Assembly (NCBI GenBank): GCA_023229385.1
Contig: JALNZI010000044.1
Location: 1 to 10,058, forward strand
From: Candidatus Omnitrophota bacterium
Lineage (GTDB): Bacteria > Omnitrophota > Gorgyraeia > Gygaellales > Profunditerraquicolaceae
Direction of reading: 5' to 3'
DNA length: 10,058 nucleotides
Positions 6,482 to 10,058 of the stretch are shown piece by piece. The notes under the pieces were generated by a model. The model searched no databases. It was given only the letters and a program-made list of their open reading frames with translations, and was not told where the DNA came from. Numbering within the stretch: the first letter of the stretch is position 1; each line of letters begins with the position of its first letter. The translations under genes were made by a program, and so were the position numbers.

Positions 6482-9400
6482 TTATTTTAATTTATTTGAG
6501 ACTACTGAACGTAATGTATTAACAAGTTCAGTATTGCAGGGCTGTGAATATTCTTCTTCCAGCATAAAAATAGCAGCCAGACAATTATTCAACTGATCAA
6601 GATAATCCTTTTGATTGGAGGCAGTTGTTTTCTTCAGGCATTCCTTTATCCGTTCGCTGCTGGGGATAATCCCTGATCTGATCAATCTGTTTATTTCGGA
6701 TATTTCTTGTTCCAGGCTATTATCAAGCGGTTTATCCGCGATATTCGCTTTATCCATTTTTTCTGTGGAGCCTGGCACAGGTTTAGTTTCTGGGTCAATT
6801 GAGAGATGCGCTATCTGTTCGTAGGCAATATCAGCCAGGATTGTCTTAAAATCACTATTTTTCAGATATTCATCACCGACAAAAATAGTATTTTCCAGTT
6901 TTACCGGGCCATTAATTTTTATATGTTCCCGGGTAAACATTTGAGCTTCTGGTATAATCATAAAAACAAGCTTATTGAACTTCTCTGGGTCAAAGAGGTT
7001 TGCGAGTTCTTCGCTTATTTTTGGTATTTTAACCGGTTTTATCTCTAATGAATCAGCAAGTCCGGCAATTATTTCGATATCTTGTCTGGTAACTATTGCT
7101 TCTTTTGAAGCAGGACGTTCCTCTATGATAGAGGTATTATTAACGGGTTTCTCTTGTTTATGAGCGTCCCATCTTTTTTTCAATACTGTAATAGAGTGAT
7201 GGAGTTTCTTTAAATCTCTTTTTGTGCTGTAATTTCCAATCATTGCAAATGCATAATGGATCAGGGGGGTAATCAGAAATCCTATAATTGTATTAACAGC
7301 CGCCCAAAAATTAAAACCGTTAAAAATGTTAATATTAAGATTTACTGCGGTCAAAAAGAAACTTATAACCAGGCTAATATGTTTTCTTGTTACCCATGAG
7401 GTTGCCGGGCCTATCCTGGTAGGGGTCAAAAGCTTATAATATTCTTCCGGCGTATGTTTATTTCCTGTAGTATTAATTCGGTCTATCAGCTCATTCAGAT
7501 TTTTAGTAGCGCTCCATGCGATATAAGGGACAGCAGTAATCTTATGCCATAGGCTGTATTTTATCTTATAATTTGTTTTTCCGTTTCCGTTGTTGTTATT
7601 ACCGTTTGCCTTTTCAATATCAACGATATAACCTTTAGCAATATTTAAGGCTGATAAACAGCTTAAGGCGCCTAAATAGTCAGAAAAATAATGCCCCCAC
7701 TTAAGTAATCTTTCTACGCTTTCGGCATATTTGGCCTTGTTCTGCACTTTTTGTTCAATTAAACAATTGATTGTTTTTTGGATCAAGTAATGGACAGAAT
7801 TTATCCTTTTGTATATAGTTCCAAGGGTATCGCCGGTTTCCTGTGTTAAATGCAGCGGTAAAACATGGTATATTTTTTCGCAATACTCCGCTAGTTCGGC
7901 AATATCGGTTTCAGTCAGATTCTTTCGTTTGAGCATTTCTTCCCAATCATGTATTCTGGCGAAACTGCGCGATATTCCTACGTTTAACTCTGTCGGCCTC
8001 TCCAGCGCTATGAGATCTAAAATATGTCTTAGGTCTTTGTTGCTTGCGAATGGTTCGGTTGTATCAGCTATGTGCCTTAATTCTAAGAAGTTGGTAGGTT
8101 TAATGTGCCTGGCAATTTGCCTGGCAGCCTTATAGTGATCAGCGGTATAGTTATAATTGCTGAGTGCGTTTAACACCATATGTATTTGTTCTGGGGCAAT
8201 ATCCGCGTCCATAATTGCTTCCAGTTCTTTTAATCTTAAAAGTTCAGGGCTTTCTTCGGATTCTCTGGCGTTAACCGGGTTAGCTGTTGTAGTGTTATTT
8301 TCGGAGGCAGGCGCAGAAACTGTTGTTTGTTTTATTCCGGGGTAATTTTCTCCAGGGTGGTCTAAACGTTTGTGAGGTTTTATATTGGTAGCTGGTGGGG
8401 CTTGAGGGTTTTGGTTCGACTGCAATTCTTTTAATCTGTTCTCTGAAACCTTGTTTTCCACCTGTTGCTGCGCTATCGGTACTGAATTCATTGCGTCTTT
8501 GTCAGCGTAGTTATTAAGAACATCCTGTCCTTCCTGAGTTTTTGTTGTATCTAAAAGTCCGGTAATTTTTAACCCGGATGCTTCGACAATTTCCTTTATT
8601 TTGGAAATCCTGTTTTTAATGAATAGGATATTGCCGTTTTTTCTGAACTTTGTCAATTCGTGTTGCTGGATAAAATCTATTGACTGAGGGGAGTAATTAA
8701 TGGATGTATTTTGCAGGTTAAATCGTTCCAGGAGTTTATTCCAATCTTCATCTTTTGTAATTTGGGAAGATTTCAATTTGTATATGTTAAAAAGATAGCT
8801 GACAACAGATAGTTTCTCTTCATTGGTTAGTTGCTGCCACCGGGGGTATTTTGTAATCTGCTCAAGCTCTTTTGTCACAAACGATAGTTTTGATGATTTT
8901 AGATTGGTTATGTTAACCGGCAAGCCCAAGCTTTTTAGAAATTCCCTGTTTTTACGCAGGGTTTCCGGATTCCTGACAAGGAGGCTTACGCCTTTGCCGT
9001 TTAAGATATCGAGGTCAAGCTCGTTTGCGATAAACCTTATTCTTTCTTTTACATCTATGCGTTTGGAATTAAGTAGCTTCTGGATGTATTTTGCCTTTGA
9101 AGATCTCAAGTTTTCTAATACTTTATCAATCTCGTTTTCGCTTATTTCTTTCTTTTGTTTAGTGTTTAGCGGAGAAATTGTATCCTGGATGGGGGCTATC
9201 GGGATGCCCTGGTCAAAATATGGATCCTGGAGAGTGTGTCCCTGAACCTTAAAAGATATCTCCTGGCCAGTTGAAGGAGGGGAGAAGGAGCTAGTTGAAA
9301 TAACATTAATCCGCGCAGTATCTGTAGCGTTAAAAATCCCCGTAAAATCAACCCCGCCGCTTGAATATGTCCTTACCGCCCGGCCAAATAAATTAAAAAC

Positions 9401-10058
9401 CTGAACCTGTAAATCATATTCTTTCTCTAAATAAGATTTCTGATATTCTTTAAAGTAGATATCTTTAGACCATTGTTTATTTGAGGTAAGGCCCGTTAAA
9501 TTTCTCCGGTCTATCAAATAAGGATACAGTCCGCCAGTACCATAAAACTTACGTTTAAACCATTGCGCCAGGATTAAAGAACAATAAGCCTGCCGCAGGG
9601 GGGCGTATTTTTCTCCGGTATTTACCTCTTTGGAAATCTTAGGCAAAATTAACTCTCGGATTAATTCTGATGAATACTCATTTATTATTCTGGCCCGTTT
9701 ATCCCCAATTCTATATTCCTGTTTATTACTTAAATATGCTGTTTCGGTTGAAACATTTAATCCTGCTTTATAAACATATGCGCTATTTTTGTCTTCGCAA
9801 ACAACAACTTCTCCCGGAGTTATCCAAATTTTTGTATTAATGGAGATCTGGGTATGCCCCAGGTCAAATCCGTAGACCTCTTCAATTTTATTATAAATTC
9901 TATTCCAATATTCTTTGCCTTCGGGGGTGGATGGAAAGGTGGCGCGCGCCAAGTCTTTCTTTAGTTCTAAATCCGCCTCCATCAGGATTTTTCCCAAGTC
10001 AGTATCGACCAGATAATTATCAATAACTTCATTTGGCGAATCCAGCCCCAGGTTTACC
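6482..10058 (-). CDS. Very large Omnitrophota-type protein of unknown function (5' partial)
   Basis: At least 1191 residues are visible and the frame stays open to the right edge, so the N-terminus is missing. The TTG at 9997 that could be taken as a start is internal: the 20 codons before it read VNLGLDSPNEVIDNYLVDTD without a stop. Visible residues 1 to about 275 form a conserved domain (ADLELKKDLARATFPSTP, EGKEYWNRIY, WITPGEVVV, NEYSSELIRELILPK, APLRQAYCSLILAQWFKRKF, LIDRRNLTGLTS, YSSGGVDF) that I know from memory in many Omnitrophota giant proteins; its function is unknown to me. Then come a charged helical region, a Pro/Thr/Asn-rich linker (about 543-600), a long helical region, an Asn/Gly linker near 820, two probable membrane helices (about 893-911 and 916-941), and a C-terminal soluble part ending VVSNKLK. 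It ends 46 bases before the small gene. Membrane or surface association is inferred from the paired helices. Confidence 0.85.
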   Translation of the reverse strand, partial: VNLGLDSPNEVIDNYLVDTDLGKILMEADLELKKDLARATFPSTPEGKEYWNRIYNKIEEVYGFDLGHTQISINTKIWITPGEVVVCEDKNSAYVYKAGLNVSTETAYLSNKQEYRIGDKRARIINEYSSELIRELILPKISKEVNTGEKYAPLRQAYCSLILAQWFKRKFYGTGGLYPYLIDRRNLTGLTSNKQWSKDIYFKEYQKSYLEKEYDLQVQVFNLFGRAVRTYSSGGVDFTGIFNATDTARINVISTSSFSPPSTGQEISFKVQGHTLQDPYFDQGIPIAPIQDTISPLNTKQKKEISENEIDKVLENLRSSKAKYIQKLLNSKRIDVKERIRFIANELDLDILNGKGVSLLVRNPETLRKNREFLKSLGLPVNITNLKSSKLSFVTKELEQITKYPRWQQLTNEEKLSVVSYLFNIYKLKSSQITKDEDWNKLLERFNLQNTSINYSPQSIDFIQQHELTKFRKNGNILFIKNRISKIKEIVEASGLKITGLLDTTKTQEGQDVLNNYADKDAMNSVPIAQQQVENKVSENRLKELQSNQNPQAPPATNIKPHKRLDHPGENYPGIKQTTVSAPASENNTTTANPVNARESEESPELLRLKELEAIMDADIAPEQIHMVLNALSNYNYTADHYKAARQIARHIKPTNFLELRHIADTTEPFASNKDLRHILDLIALERPTELNVGISRSFARIHDWEEMLKRKNLTETDIAELAEYCEKIYHVLPLHLTQETGDTLGTIYKRINSVHYLIQKTINCLIEQKVQNKAKYAESVERLLKWGHYFSDYLGALSCLSALNIAKGYIVDIEKANGNNNNGNGKTNYKIKYSLWHKITAVPYIAWSATKNLNELIDRINTTGNKHTPEEYYKLLTPTRIGPATSWVTRKHISLVISFFLTAVNLNINIFNGFNFWAAVNTIIGFLITPLIHYAFAMIGNYSTKRDLKKLHHSITVLKKRWDAHKQEKPVNNTSIIEERPASKEAIVTRQDIEIIAGLADSLEIKPVKIPKISEELANLFDPEKFNKLVFMIIPEAQMFTREHIKINGPVKLENTIFVGDEYLKNSDFKTILADIAYEQIAHLSIDPETKPVPGSTEKMDKANIADKPLDNSLEQEISEINRLIRSGIIPSSERIKECLKKTTASNQKDYLDQLNNCLAAIFMLEEEYSQPCNTELVNTLRSVVSNKLK

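Noticed and set aside
6797..6835. A-Y-E-Q-I-A-H in the C-terminal part of the giant protein as a possible metalloprotease HExxH site
   Set aside because: The first His is a Tyr and the spacing from Glu to His is one residue too long, so it is not a zinc protease motif.
8823..9245. 140-residue plus-strand open frame, and other frames of 60-120 residues opposite the minus-strand genes
   Set aside because: They lie antisense within well-supported coding genes, have atypical composition (Ser, Phe and Cys rich) and no ribosome binding site or family motif.

Overview
The window looks like part of a chromosome from an uncultured bacterium, most likely Candidatus Omnitrophota. The main reason is the large minus-strand protein at the right end. 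Its visible N-terminus (LGLDSPNEVIDNYLVDTD, followed by the PSTPEGKEYWNRIY region) matches, from memory, a family of very large uncharacterised proteins I know only from that phylum. The TPR protein at the left end, with a secreted 'D-T-I-Y-L-K-S-G' N-terminal module, fits too. This assignment is inference; no search was run.

Layout. Plus strand, left: the last 25 codons of a PhoU-type phosphate regulator (1-80), then a secreted TPR protein (94-894), then a ROK-family sugar kinase (926-1885). Gaps of 13 and 31 bases suggest one transcription unit. Minus strand, right to left: a 5'-partial giant protein (10058 down to 6482), a 64-residue unknown protein (6435-6241), a Ppx/GppA-type protein with an HD domain (6232-4703), polyphosphate kinase Ppk1 (4698-2671) and a stand-alone CHAD protein (2674-1853). 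From the small ORF to CHAD the genes are 8 bases apart, 4 bases apart, then overlap by 4 bases, so they are almost certainly one operon. The two sets converge, and the ROK and CHAD genes overlap tail to tail by 33 bases. The window is almost fully coding: no gap reaches 50 bases, and I saw no tRNA, rRNA, CRISPR array, transposase or long repeat.

How the genes fit together. The theme is inorganic phosphate and polyphosphate: PhoU (control of phosphate uptake), Ppk1 (polyphosphate synthesis), a Ppx/GppA relative (normally polyphosphate or pppGpp hydrolysis) and CHAD (a polyphosphate-binding fold). The most notable point is that the Ppx-like protein has lost recognisable residues in two of its phosphate-site motifs while its HD domain looks intact, so it may not be a classical exopolyphosphatase. 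The other open questions are the giant protein, whose true start lies outside the window, and the small protein between it and the polyphosphate operon.
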